From Pelobates cultripes (lineage: Eukaryota > Chordata > Amphibia > Anura > Pelobatidae), in contig OW240913.1 of NCBI GenBank assembly GCA_933207985.1, positions 276,216,000 to 276,279,999 of the forward strand: DNA of 64,000 nt. The letters run 5' to 3'. The notes beneath the pieces are model-generated. The model was not told where the DNA came from. It saw only the letters and a list, made by a program, of their open reading frames with translations, and did no database searches. A program made the position numbers and the translations under genes. Positions 22,181 to 32,460 of the stretch are shown here, one piece after another (the stretch's first letter is position 1; every line of letters begins with the position of its first letter).

Positions 22181-22570
22181 ACCGTCAAACCAGGTTCTTC
22201 TAGTTTACAGCATTCAGAAGCAGGCATTTGTGTGTTTTGACCGGTGTTCGGGTTGTCGAGTGGTAACCTCAGAGTTCCAGGCAATAGACGACAAGGTCCC
22301 GCTGCATGCGTTTGTGTGACAAGATGGCAGCTGTTTTCTTCACCACATGGCGTTCAGCTATATGAACGGCTGCCACACAAAGAGAACACTGCATTCTTGT
22401 GGTTTGTTTCAACTTAATGAGCCAGGAGGGTGGTCGGTGTTCGGTGATTAGTTCGACAAACAAAATAAGAAGGGAAATAGTACCAAATGCTCAAACAGAA
22501 TATAACAAGGGCACTGTTACACACAAAATAGGGGGATTTTGTCACACCCATATTTCCTGGATTGTGTGTA
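22181..22570 (+). repeat. Dispersed repeat homologous (inverted) to 45,060-45,500
   Basis: Shared landmarks in the same order are AAGATGGCAGC/AAGATGGCTGC, GAACACTGCA, GGTGTTCGG, a TTCGACAAAC/TTCGGTAAAC block and CAAACAGAATATAAC-like sequence. The orientation is opposite to the 45-kb copy. Possibly a retroelement terminal segment; the class is unknown. Confidence 0.5.
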
Positions 22571-22884
22571 ATATTCCTCCAAAGTTTCGTGAAGCTTTTA
22601 GCTATCTGTATAATGCCCTATATAATCTCACCACAAGGGCATTTCAATAAATAAATAAAATGCAATGTATTTTGAATAAAAAAGTCAATACAGTGATATG
22701 CAGTGTTCACTGTGTGCTGCAAGTGAAATTAATTATATACCTAAACTATATATAAGACATAGGGACACTGCTACTAAAGTAAACAGTAAGGCAACACAAT
22801 GGGGTCATACCCCTAGCTTATATTCAATTCAAACACACAAAAAATAAAATTGCAGGGTTAAGAGGACAGAGATATTGCACACTG
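22571..22884. other. AT-rich DNA, nothing recognised
   Basis: No coding potential or RNA gene was seen. Confidence 0.35.
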
Positions 22885-23203
22885 ATCCACACTGCCGCTG
22901 GAGGCACTTCCACACTTCTCACTGTGATTTTCACTGTGAGAAGACGCCAGCGTCCATAGGAAAGCAATGAGAAATGCTTTCCTGTGGACTGACTGAATGC
23001 GCGGGTGGCTCTTGCCGCGCATGCGCATTCAGCGGATGACGTCAGAAGAGGGAGGGAGCCCGGTGCTGACGAAAGGTAAGAATTTAACCCCTTACTCCCC
23101 CTTCAGCCTGGCGGGAGGGGGGCCCAGAGGGTGAGGGTGACCCAAAGACCCTACAGAGCCAGGAAAACTAGTTTGTTTTCCTGGCACTATAGTGGTCCTT
23201 TAA
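22885..23203 (-). mobile_element. Partial TTAAAGGACCACT-type MITE, inverted
   Basis: It ends CACTATAGTGGTCCTTTAA at 23,203 and carries the same internal hairpins as 16,727-17,217 in reverse order (TTCTCACTGTGATTTTCACTG, the GAAAGCAATGAGAAATGCTTTC stem, GAATGCGC/GCGCATTC). The other end is missing near 22,885. Confidence 0.8.
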
Positions 23204-24868
23204 TTTCTGCTCAGCTGAATCTTAAGACTAACAGCCTTGTACATTGCAAGGACGTCCTATATACGTAGTTTTGCACCTTACCATGTCAGAACATCACATA
23301 CGTAGCCTTAGCACATAACTATCTTTGTTCTCTTCTATTCTTAGAAGACACTATCGTATTCTAAGAAGACTCCACCTAGAAATGCCCCCTGGATAAGTTT
23401 TATTTTGATGATTTTTATATGCTTTCACCAATGTTGTGCGCACAAGCCTGGCATTTCTATATCACATATTCACTTGATATTGGTTCGAGCACCAAAAACA
23501 GCTCTCTTTCATGAGGCATAATCAATGTATTTATTCATTGATAAGGATTATTGTTTTTATTGGTGTGCCTGGGATGCGCCCAGACACATCTTCTGTGTAT
23601 AAAACCTTTGTTCCACCATTAAATGAGGAAGTCCGCTTTAAACAACATTTTGTCTCAGTGTTTTGTTCCCCAAGCATGCTTGAAAGGGTGGTGTTCCTGC
23701 CCGGGCCAAAAACTTCCATGGCAAGGCTGAGGTTTTAGAGTAATCGATCGCTACTTTCTGGGAAGGTTTCCACGTTTTCTTACATTATATAAGATTAGAG
23801 TACAGGTAGCTGCAAATATGATCATATCTAAAAACTTTAGCTTTAATATTATGAAAAAAAACCTTTTCAGTTGTTCAGTTATCAAAAAATAAAGTTTATT
23901 TAAAAAATTGTTACTTGGCAAGCAAGCTTTTTTTATCTAACCTACTGACTTTTATATATGATTTCTAAAAGCATAACAATTAAGTTAAAAGATAAACATT
24001 CACTAAAAGAAACATTCTCTTTGAAGTGTATATTACTTAAATAACATATGTGTATTTTACAGTGACCTTGACATTAAGAAGTTTATTTCCTGTCTAGTTC
24101 AAAAAGTCTAAAAGTGACTGATTCAGAAACCTCACGTCTGCCAAAAGTGTAAGAGTAAAGAATTTGCTTCTGTCTACATTTTACACAAAATCCCTTTGGT
24201 CATTACTAAATAATGTATAAAAGTCTTACATCAGAAAAAGTCTAAAAAATAAGTTCACAGTAGCTAAATGATAAAATTGGAAAATTCTCAAATGGCTGAT
24301 AAGCTTAACCAAGCAAAGATGAGCATATAAGCAAACAAACTGCTGGTGTGTGAAAGAGGAAAGGGTTAGTTAAGCCATTGGCTGAACTTGTTCACTTAAC
24401 TTTATGCTACGGCTGAATAAGCAAGTAGGAACAAGTGGCGAGATTTGAAAAAGCCCATTTAGCTCCTGGCTTTCAGATATTTCAAGGTTTCACCACTATA
24501 CATTATGCAAGTGTACAATAAAAAGGTCACTGTACCCTTTTATGATAACTTGTGTTAATCCTTTACTAACAATAACAAAAAAAAAGTAAGAAACCTTTTA
24601 TGAGACTTAAGAGTATATAAACAGTGGTCCATCATGATGAAATAAACTCATTTATTGCTAGTTTTTATAGACTGAAATGCAACTGTGTTTTAATGGAATA
24701 AAACAACTGCTATGCCACTGTGGAAATTGCAGAACATCCTGCTCATTGCACCTTTTATACAAGAAAAATAAAGCAATGCAAATATAATGTATATTTCAAC
24801 GTATTTATAAAGTAATGGCCTATTTAACATTTGCTGTACAAAAGAATAAATAATTCTGAAATCTTTAG
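23204..24868. other. AT-rich DNA with no recognised gene
   Basis: No exon was seen. 23,560-23,680 contains TATAAAACC, ATTAAATG and TTTTGTCTCAGTG in an order that resembles the 3' part of an LTR, but no partner LTR, PBS, PPT or TSD was found. Confidence 0.35.
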
Positions 24869-25153
24869 TTAAATGAACACTACAGGCAGGGGTTATGGTG
24901 CTAGGAGTGCCCTGGCATCCTCCCAAGATATGTAGTCAAATGCTCTCAGCCAATACTATAGCTTTACATGACACAAATTAGCTCAGTGGAGTTAACGGAA
25001 CACTGTATTCACTTTAAAAGGTAAGTATTTATTTTTATTTAATTGTTTTTTACTGACAATACCTTGAGTAGCCTTAAACTAAACAGCCACATCAGGACTG
25101 TGGTGTTGTAGTGAATATAGATATGTCTCCCTAATGCTACAGTGTTTCTTTAA
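24869..25153. mobile_element. 285-bp TTAA MITE
   Basis: Ends TTAAATGAACACTACAG and CTACAGTGTTTCTTTAA are imperfect inverted repeats with TTAA outermost. It is an older, diverged member of the TTAAAGG(A)ACACT group. A GGTAAGTATTTATTTTTATTT block lies in the middle. Confidence 0.6.
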
Positions 25154-25700
25154 CAAAAAACTCCCTAGAGGAGCTTTCAACTCAATGGAAGGCAGTGACA
25201 GGCACCCAAGTTAATTTCAAGTAGTTCTTAAAATGTTTGACTTCTTATCCCAGGTGGTTGCTAGGGCACTCCTTGCCTCATACTCATTACAGTGGTGTTA
25301 GTGCTTGGAGTGTTCCTTTACGTAACACCTTTGAATTATGCTAAAGAACACTGTAGCATTAGAAATACATATCTGCATTCCTAACTCTACAGCCCTGATG
25401 CTCCTAATCAATTAGGTCCCCCTCCCATGTAAAAATAAAAACTCATTAAATAAAAACACAAGGGACTCTGCAGAGACCTCCTCGGGTTGCATCATGCTGG
25501 TGGCATGACTTCAGGATGACGGGCCATTCCAATTTTCCTCATTGAGGAGCAATGGGAACCTTAGGTGCAAGCGTGGCATTCACTGTGATGCGCCATAGAG
25601 AATTATTGAATACCATGATTCTTTATGGTCGACCGTGATAGCACTTACTTGCGTGACATCATGGTATGTTATGATATGAGAGTCGTCATGAATTAAGACC
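25154..25700. mobile_element. Cluster of related MITE pieces
   Basis: 25,154-25,335 ends GGAGTGTTCCTTTA, and 25,340-25,365 restarts with CTAAAGAACACTGTAGCATT, both being MITE-type termini. The GGTGGCATGACTTCAGG segment and the paired CGCCATAGAGAATTATTGAA / TTCTTTATGG stretch give short hairpins. Boundaries are not resolved. Confidence 0.45.
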
Positions 25701-26690
25701 CATGGCTCTCTTACCTAGAGCTTGGAGGCCTGATTTGATTAGTGAACTAAAGGTAGTTGGGGTATTAGAGAGGAGACAGGACCGCAGACACTATAACAAC
25801 TACAATAAAATAAAGTTGTTTAAGTATCTTTAATTATTGAGAAATAAAGACTAATTGTTGTAAAATAATTGTATTATAATCAGTCACTGAATTTTTCCTG
25901 TTTCAAGAAATCTATTTTATAGATCAGAAAAATTCAGAATGAAAGCACATACAACATTTAAACATTATATTATGATGAATACCCCATCTAAAAACCAATA
26001 AACTTGACCTGTTCTGACATGATATCAGGTAAAGGATACCGGTAAATTCCTGGATTAGGCCGGTAAATCTAGGGAGTATTGGAGAATAAAATCTATAATT
26101 CAAATAAAAGAATGCACCTCAAAGGTTACAAAACAGCTCTCATAATTAATATCTTCTTCACCTTAATTTTCTGCTCTTCCAGGCTCCAGCTGTGCAAATC
26201 CTCCCACAGGTCTGCCCAATTTGACTAACAAGCAATAAAATGTTCAACTGAGGTCTAAGGTCTAAGTAGAAAGAAGGCAATATCTAACTGACTTACAAAG
26301 AAAGAAAATCTTTAAAGGGAATGCTAGTTCCTCCTATTAAGCAATTGTTCTTTTGCTGTTCTATTGTACGCAGCTCACTTGTATATGTACATTATCAGAA
26401 ATATAGAAAGCAGACTGTGACAAAATGACTAATTCATTTCTAATTGTTTTAGCAGAGTAGCAACTTCCTGATGGACCAGAGGCATCCCTATGGTACTTGA
26501 CACCTGGGGTGGATATGTATGTTGACCTTCCAAGTTTTAAACTTCTGTTGCTCTGCACCAACTCATCCTTGTTTCTACCTCCTGACCCTTCTTGTGTGCT
26601 TCAACCTTATTTGTCTCTTAACTCATTTCACCCTCTTACACTTACCTTTAGTCTGTTTCTTAATCCTCTTAAACTTTTTTGTTCCTTCAC
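25701..26690. other. AT-rich DNA, nothing recognised
   Basis: No coding exon, RNA gene or clear repeat. A GGTAAAGGATACCGGTAAAT-like local duplication occurs near 26,029-26,065. Confidence 0.35.
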
Positions 26691-26694
26691 TTAC

Positions 26695-26975
26695 ATATAC
26701 AGTGACATGCATACATACAAAGACATGTAATCATAAATGCACTCGCATACAAGGATGGTTACACACACACAATTACCCACACATGCACAGCCTCCTACAA
26801 ATACTAACAATCACCCACCATCGCATCTTACACAATCACACAATTATACACACACCTACAAACAGTCACATACAAGACACAGTCACGTGCAGTCACATGT
26901 AAACACTCACACACATACACTATGCCACATACATACATAATCCAATACAGTAATATCCAGTCACACACACTTTGG
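26695..26975. repeat. CA-rich imperfect repeat tract
   Basis: About 280 bp dominated by ACACAC and CACATACA words mixed with CCCAC and CAATCA. Related CA-rich DNA lies at 42,765-42,840 and 50,470-50,680. The threonine/histidine-rich open frames here are composition artefacts. Confidence 0.8.
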
Positions 26976-27600
26976 ATGTGTTATTATTTATTTTCTATTT
27001 CCTTTCTAAGCAGTTATTGTATATATTTAATAAAGGATGTTAAAATGGGTCAGGTGAACTAGTCTCGTCAATATTGATGACTTCTTTTTTAAAGCTTTGC
27101 TATCTTTGAAGCTAAGGAATGTAACATAACTGACTTTTTCAGTAGTTTAAGCATTTACCTGTATAATCTATATTGCATACCATTACAATTTGAGAGCCAT
27201 AAACACAGCCAGGGTTATTTACGAAACACTATGTCCAAACGAACAGAATTTGGGGAAAATTGGGGCATTCTGACTGGAACAGAGCCTAATCTTGGGAACT
27301 GGTAGGTTATTTAAAGAAACAATCCAGGCACAATAATGCACTTTATTATTAAATTGTATGAAAGCACTTTATAGTCACTGTATCCACATTTAAAAGGATG
27401 TTTTCACATCCCTTTGTGAATTAATCTTCACTATACTAATTTAAAATATTTTTTTTATCTCTATATTATTTGCACTTGTCACTTTAAATATGGAATTTGC
27501 ATTATGTTCCTAGTATACACCTTTGCACTTTATTTAATACATGATATTTCACCTGTCCTACTAATGTACTTGGTTTAATATAATATTAACATCACTAAGT
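26976..27600. other. AT-rich DNA, nothing recognised
   Basis: No gene or transposon boundary was identified. Confidence 0.35.
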
Positions 27601-27960
27601 ATCCCCCTTGTCCTCTTAAGTCTGATGTACATCGGAGGGGGCTTTGTTTATATGGTCACTATGGTGATTGGGAGCAATACGCATCCACCACGCCAAGATG
27701 TACAGTCGTCGGCACAGTGGGCGGGGCACGCAAGTATGTGCGCGCGCACATCCGGAAGCCGCAATGGTCCCGATGGATGGCGGGTGAGAGACACATGGGT
27801 GAGTTTCTTTACTAATTATATCACTACATAATGTTTGCCTGTATGCATAATATATGTTGTCCTGTTATTTAGACCCTGAAGAAAGTTCTGAATGGGGACT
27901 GAAACGGTCGATTTTTAACATTACTCAATAAACAATTTTTGTTTTTAAGTCCGGTGAGCA
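27601..27960 (+). mobile_element. Penelope-like element flanking (pseudo-LTR-like) region
   Basis: A CpG-rich block (GTGCGCGCGCACATCCGGAAGC near 27,737) is followed by CCCTGAAGAAAG ... GGGGACTGAAACGG at 27,872-27,908 and then an AATAAA signal at about 27,926. The same order is seen at 29,210-29,570 and, inverted, at 46,745-47,290. It sits just upstream of the Penelope-like RT at 28.5 kb, hence the assignment. The link is inference. Confidence 0.5.
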
Positions 27961-27967
27961 GCCATTC

Positions 27968-27971
<4 letters not shown>

Positions 27972-28010
<39 letters not shown>
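27972..28010. repeat. (TA)n microsatellite
   Basis: About 18 consecutive TA dinucleotides. This and the CT tract generate long spurious open frames of Tyr/Ile or Ser/Leu repeats. Confidence 0.98.
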
Positions 28011-28013
<3 letters not shown>

Positions 28014-28061
28014 CACAGGATCCGTATGGGAGGTCTAGTGGTTATCCTGGATAAAGATATT

Positions 28062-28220
28062 GATCTCTCTTTCTCTCTCTCTCTCTCTCTCTCCCCCCTC
28101 CCTCTCTCTCTCTCCCCCTCCCTCTCTCTCTCTCCTCCCCTCTCTCTCTCCCTCCCTCTCTCTCTCTCCCTCTCTCTCTCCCTCCCCCTCTCTCTCTCTC
28201 CCTCTCTCTCTCTCCCTCCT
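28062..28220. repeat. (CT)n / CCCTCTCT compound microsatellite
   Basis: About 160 bp of pure pyrimidine on the + strand made of CT runs punctuated by CCC every 10-20 bases. It is a long homopurine-homopyrimidine mirror-like tract. Confidence 0.98.
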
Positions 28221-28248
28221 ATACCTGCCGGTATTATAATAAGAGCAA

Positions 28249-28280
28249 GTATATCTATATATATATATATATATATACAT
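28249..28280. repeat. (TA)n microsatellite
   Basis: About 14 TA dinucleotides just 3' of the CT tract. Confidence 0.97.
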
Positions 28281-28479
28281 GAAACCAAGAGGGCTGCACT
28301 CACCTGAACATTATAGGGTGCTGCTGGGGTCATAATACACAAAATACAGCGCACTTGCTTATTCACTAAACAATGATTTCAAATCTTAGAGATTGTAATA
28401 GTTTTATTTATAAACACATCACCCAGGCAAAAAATAATGCAGGTTTAGTTACATTATGTGATCATATATTGCATAAGAA

Positions 28480-29150
28480 CGTCAATGTACACCATTCTTG
28501 TCAGGTCCTACTCTAGCAGCCTAATGCTTCCTCTTATGAGATTAATCCACTTACTTGGGAAATACTTCCTGATTTTGACTCTCTGTAAGTCAAGGCTTGA
28601 AATTAAGGAGCAATATATTGGCAATATATTGGCAAAGGGGAAATATTATGTTTTACTCATAGAAAATCCTAGTATTCCAGTTATTTATGTTTTGCCTAAC
28701 CTACATAAAAACCTGACTTATCCTCCAGGTAGACCTATTATGTTGGGAATTAATTCAGTTTCATCTCCCTTTTCCCAATATATTGATGCACACCTACAAC
28801 CATTGGTTAACAAAGGTCCATCTTATTTACAAGACTCTATTAGTCTTTTAAGTATTTTACATAATTTTCAATGGCAAGTTATGATTTAACCAACCTTTAC
28901 ATCAGTATCAAATATCAAAAAGGCTGTGAGGCAGTGGGATTTTTCCTTAAACAGTCAAACAACTTTTTAGACTCACACATTAGTTTTATTTCAGATGCTA
29001 TAATGATGATTATATATAATAATATATAGCAATTATTTTTGGTTCACAGATTAATTTTATCTTTAGATTTGGCGTTCAGGGACCAAATTTGCACCAAGTT
29101 ATGCTAATCTATTTAAGGCCTATTGGAAAAGAATGTTTACAGTGGCCATG
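28480..29150 (+). pseudogene. Penelope-like retroelement reverse transcriptase fragment
   Basis: The + frame near 28,640-28,880 gives NPSIPVIYVLPNLHKNLTYPP, then GRPIMLGINSVSSPFSQYID and PSYLQDSISLLSILHNFQW. This is the N-terminal RT block of Penelope-like elements, where relatives carry LPKIHKS ... NPPGRPIVSG ... YLKDT. Downstream, shifted frames still show KGCEAVGFFLKQSNNF-like, NYFWFTD-like and YANLFKAYW-like relics up to 29,150. The RT normally primes at a nicked target or chromosome end. Stops after 28,889 and several frameshifts make it inactive, and the GIY-YIG endonuclease expected downstream was not seen. A small GGCAATATATT duplication lies at about 28,609-28,630. Confidence 0.85.
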
Positions 29151-29209
29151 ACTTGGGTTTGAATTTGATCCTCTAAAAGAGGTACATCAAAAAAATGTAC
29201 GCATCATTC

Positions 29210-29570
29210 TGGATACCAAGAATGTGTATACCAACGGCTAAACAAACCCGGAAGTCCGGTATGACGCCATATCATTGGATGTCAGGAGGTACTAATGTGG
29301 GCTAGAGCATCAGCTGGATGATCACACACTCCCCCAAAGCAACGCTCGTGATTGGCAGTATCACGAACAATGCTCAACCAATCAGAAGATTGGGAGGGGT
29401 ATTTAAACACATATACAGCAGCAATGGAAATACTAATTGAGAAAGCTGGATTGAACCGGTGAAACGTGTCTCGGACCTCAGACTATTTACCACATGGAAA
29501 GTTTTTATTTTGTATGTTTATTATTTTTTATTATTCAAATAAATTTGTATTTTACACCTTAGAATGTTGT
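29210..29570 (+). mobile_element. Promoter-like 3' flank of the Penelope-like copy
   Basis: The order is CCGGAAGTCCGGTATGACGCC (29,250), GGGTATTTAAAC TATA-like box (29,397), ATTGAACCGGTGAAACGTG (29,452) and AAATAAATTTG polyadenylation-like signal (29,540). It matches the layout at 27,601-27,960. Pseudo-LTRs on both sides of the RT would be normal for Penelope-like elements, but the two flanks are not close copies. Confidence 0.45.
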
Positions 29571-29699
29571 CCTGTGGATCTCTTAAAATTGCTGCTGCTA
29601 CTACTGTTACATTACTGCTGCTGAAAGATAGATCTCCTCTAACAGATACATATGCTGTTACACCAGGTGACGGGTCTAGGGCACCTAAGAAAAACATCT

Positions 29700-29905
29700 A
29701 CTAGACATGTGCAATTCGTTTTGGTCCGAATATGAATTCGGACGAATTTCGGGCATTTCGGACATTCGGGTACTTCCGAATGTCCGAATTGCAGAATTTC
29801 CGAGATCCCGAAGTTCCGAAATTACCGAATTTCCGAAGTGCCGAAGTTCTGAAGTTGTCGAAGTGCCGAAGTTCTGAAGCACAGTATTGCCTAAGTACTA
29901 ATATA
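29700..29905. mobile_element. TTCGGA / CCGAAGT-rich frog repeat
   Basis: About 200 bp built of short overlapping palindromic words (TTCGGACATTCGG, TTCCGAAT, GTGCCGAAGTTCTGAAG). The last part is a ~26-bp direct repeat at about 29,837-29,880. It starts with CTAGACATGTGCAATTCG. Likely the end of a repetitive transposon; class unknown. Confidence 0.55.
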
Positions 29906-30532
29906 CTTACCCAGCGAAAGAAGAAGAATGTTACATTGTATACAATTTTAAATAAAAAATATACAAACATAGCCAGGATTCAGCTGTAAGCATTTGCAAC
30001 ACTTACAACAATCAAGTAACACACATTCATATAAAATGTAAGTTACTTAGCCTGTCAATGTAATGACAGGAATGAATAAGAGAATAAGGGAGCTATCTAC
30101 TAAAAGGCTGAAAGACCTAAATTGGTCTTTCAGAAAAATTTACTAATACTAAAGATTACTTAGTATTAGTAAATTATGCCCCTACTCGGTACTGCGCTCG
30201 CTCTTTGCCGCGCTCCTACTCATGACCGCAAGCCGTTGCGCGCTACCACACACGGGCGGCGGCCATCTTGGATCTCGCGGTTCGCGAGACACACGACGGC
30301 CGCCTTCCCCGCTTACGGTGGACCGGGAATCACCCGATCACCGCGCTCTTCAATCACTTATTACTCTTCAGTTAGCTTAAAGAGTTTATTCACTCCCAAT
30401 ATATTTTTTCTTATGTGACATTGTTTTCTATGGAAGTTCTACATCATACTGTGCCTGGCACAATTTCCTCCAGGCCATTTGAGGAATGTATATAAAACAT
30501 GCATACACCAAAGGAGGCTGAGTGAATTACAT
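29906..30532. other. Mixed DNA with hairpins and a CpG-rich patch
   Basis: Two adjacent palindromes occur at 30,098-30,168: TGAAAGACC...GGTCTTTCA and TTTACTAATACTAA...TTAGTATTAGTAAA. 30,180-30,330 is CpG-rich (GGGCGGCGGCCATCTTGG and CGACGGCCGCC). This may be the outer terminal region of the DIRS element that follows, or an independent MITE. Confidence 0.4.
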
Positions 30533-30690
30533 GCACATACTGCATCACTGTACCCACACAGGGTCACACTATATTACTGTACCCTACACAGGGTCATATC
30601 ATATTACTGTACCCTACACAGGGTCATATTATATTACTGAACCCTACACAGCGCCATATTATATCACTATTCCCTATACAGGGTATTACT
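30533..30690. repeat. ~31-33-bp tandem repeat upstream of DIRS gag
   Basis: Four to five copies of TATTACTGTACCCTACACAG GGTCATA, with small variations. A second local duplication follows at 30,713-30,850 (GTGGGTGTCCTCTGG ... CATGGCACAC twice). Tandem repeats in front of gag are also seen for the Ngaro-like element at the window start. Confidence 0.85.
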
Positions 30691-31160
30691 GTACCAAACC
30701 GTACAATTTATGTGGGTGTCCTCTGGGTATTTTTTCATGGCACACCACCTGGGGTGACCCCCTAGATTTGCATGCAAGGTCATACACAGACCGTTATACT
30801 AATGTGGGTGTCCTCTGGTTTATCATGGCACACTACCCGGGGTGAACCCCGATCACATGCACGAGGGCCTACACCTCACAGGAATTCTACCACTAAATTG
30901 CTAACTTACCGTGCATACAGCTCTGGTGTACAACTGTGGTGAACCCATAACACCACTACCACTGACACATACCAGACTGCTCAGTCAGGTGTCCTCTATG
31001 TAGACACCAGTTCCATACAACTGCCTCCTTCTACATACGATTTACTAACTGGGTGACCACCAGTTGTACCTGGAGTCTGGCACCATATGTACTGACTCTG
31101 CTCTAGTATCTCCACTGACCCCTATTATCACCCTACAGGACAAGGAAAATATCACGAATT

Positions 31161-32460
31161 ATGGAAGACACACAAACCAGCCAGGACTTCCAGGCCATGA
31201 TTAACGCCACAGTAGCGGCTTCTGTGGAAAAGGCCCTCTTGAGGGCTCTACCCCAAAGCGAGGGCGACGCGAGTCCCCCGGAACTGATGGAAGCTTCGGG
31301 CTCTGAAGTATCCAAGGCAAAGTGACAACGGAAGGGCTCGAGCCCCCCTGTCTCTAAAGCCAAAGGTAAAACCCCCGTCAAATGGTACTAATTAAGGGCA
31401 CGGAGCGGCGACAACCCGCACCCCAACCTTGTCACTCCTCCGACGAAGAGGACTCCTATGTACCACATGCCTTGGACGTGGTAGACGAATGGCGCGGGGA
31501 TGACTCGCCATCAGAAGAGGAAGAGTGGCAGGACCTACCCCCCACCTCTTCGAGATACGTCAAGGAGACTTTTCTCGGCGACGAAGACCGAGACAGAGAA
31601 AGCAGCAGCGGCGCTATAGCCGGAAAGAGCGTGGACGGAACGTTTCTGGACGACCAAGGGACCCCGCTCTTCGACCCACGTACCATCCGACACCCGCGGT
31701 CCTCCGAATGGAACATCTGACGAGGTTCATACACTACTGGCTGCGCAAACCACTAGAGAAAGAGGTACAGGCACGCCTCAGGGCCAAATGCCCCAGACCA
31801 CTGCTGCCTGATAAAGTGGCACTTACGCCCGAATTTGACAACACGGTAGTGGTCTTCATGTCACGTTCGGGCCGAGATCCCAGAAAGGGCATAGAGAAAG
31901 GCATGAAGGCAGCACAAGACAAAGTGCTGGATTTACTCGGCCCCATCGCGAAGATACTCTACTTCGCGGATCTAGCACTCAGCCAAGGCTCTCCACTAGA
32001 CCCTCACATCATACACAAATGGGCTCAATGATCAGTGTGCTTTCTGGGCAACGCAAACGCCACATTGTGCACCGAAAGACGCAAGTCGGCACTGATCCGC
32101 AAAGATAGCAAGCTCCTGGATTTAGGATCTAAGGAATTCGGGCCGAAAGCACAAGGACTGTTGTTTGGCGATGCTTTCATCACAGAGCTTAAGAAGCACG
32201 TAAACCTATTCACCACCTTCAACAAGGCCCAAACCTCACTCAAACAGGTTTTCCACACCTCGCCAGGAAGAGGTGTTTTTGGGAGGGCTGGTCGGCAGCT
32301 GAACCAAGCCACCAGCCACTTTTGGATGTCAGGTTCCAGATCGTTTGCACAAGCTCCAAACTTCTTCCCATCTGCAACTCAAAGACCCTCATCGTACCGA
32401 GGGACAGGAAGGACTAGAGGCCTCAGAGGTCGAGGACGCGACTGTTTCTCTAATGGTGAG
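31161..32460 (+). pseudogene. DIRS1-like gag pseudogene
   Basis: Structural protein of a DIRS-type retrotransposon; binds the RNA in cytoplasmic particles. The start ATG at 31,161 opens a typical MEDTQTSQDFQAMINATVAA terminus. A TGA at 31,323 stops it after 54 codons, and at least two frame changes follow (before 31,382 and near 31,690). The conserved body is clear: RKPLEKEVQARLRAKCPRP, GRDPRKGIEKGMKAAQDKV, LDLLGPIAKIL, a TGA at 32,029, then FLGNANATLCTERRKSAL and a basic RGLRGRGR tail. The RT frame overlaps its 3' end. Confidence 0.88.

Noticed and set aside
23500..23740. LTR end (TATAAAACC, ATTAAA, TTTTGTCTCAGTG)
   Set aside because: The order is suggestive, but no TG/CA ends, duplication, polypurine tract or partner copy was found.
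27865..27912. Functional hammerhead ribozyme
   Set aside because: CTGAAGA and GAAAC are present, but GACC and GGTC pair across the core in a way that does not fit hammerhead stems, and no NUH cleavage site with stem III is evident. Kept only as a motif observation.
27939..28366. Ser/Leu- and Arg/Glu-repeat proteins across 28 kb
   Set aside because: Entirely generated by (TA)n and (CT)n microsatellites.
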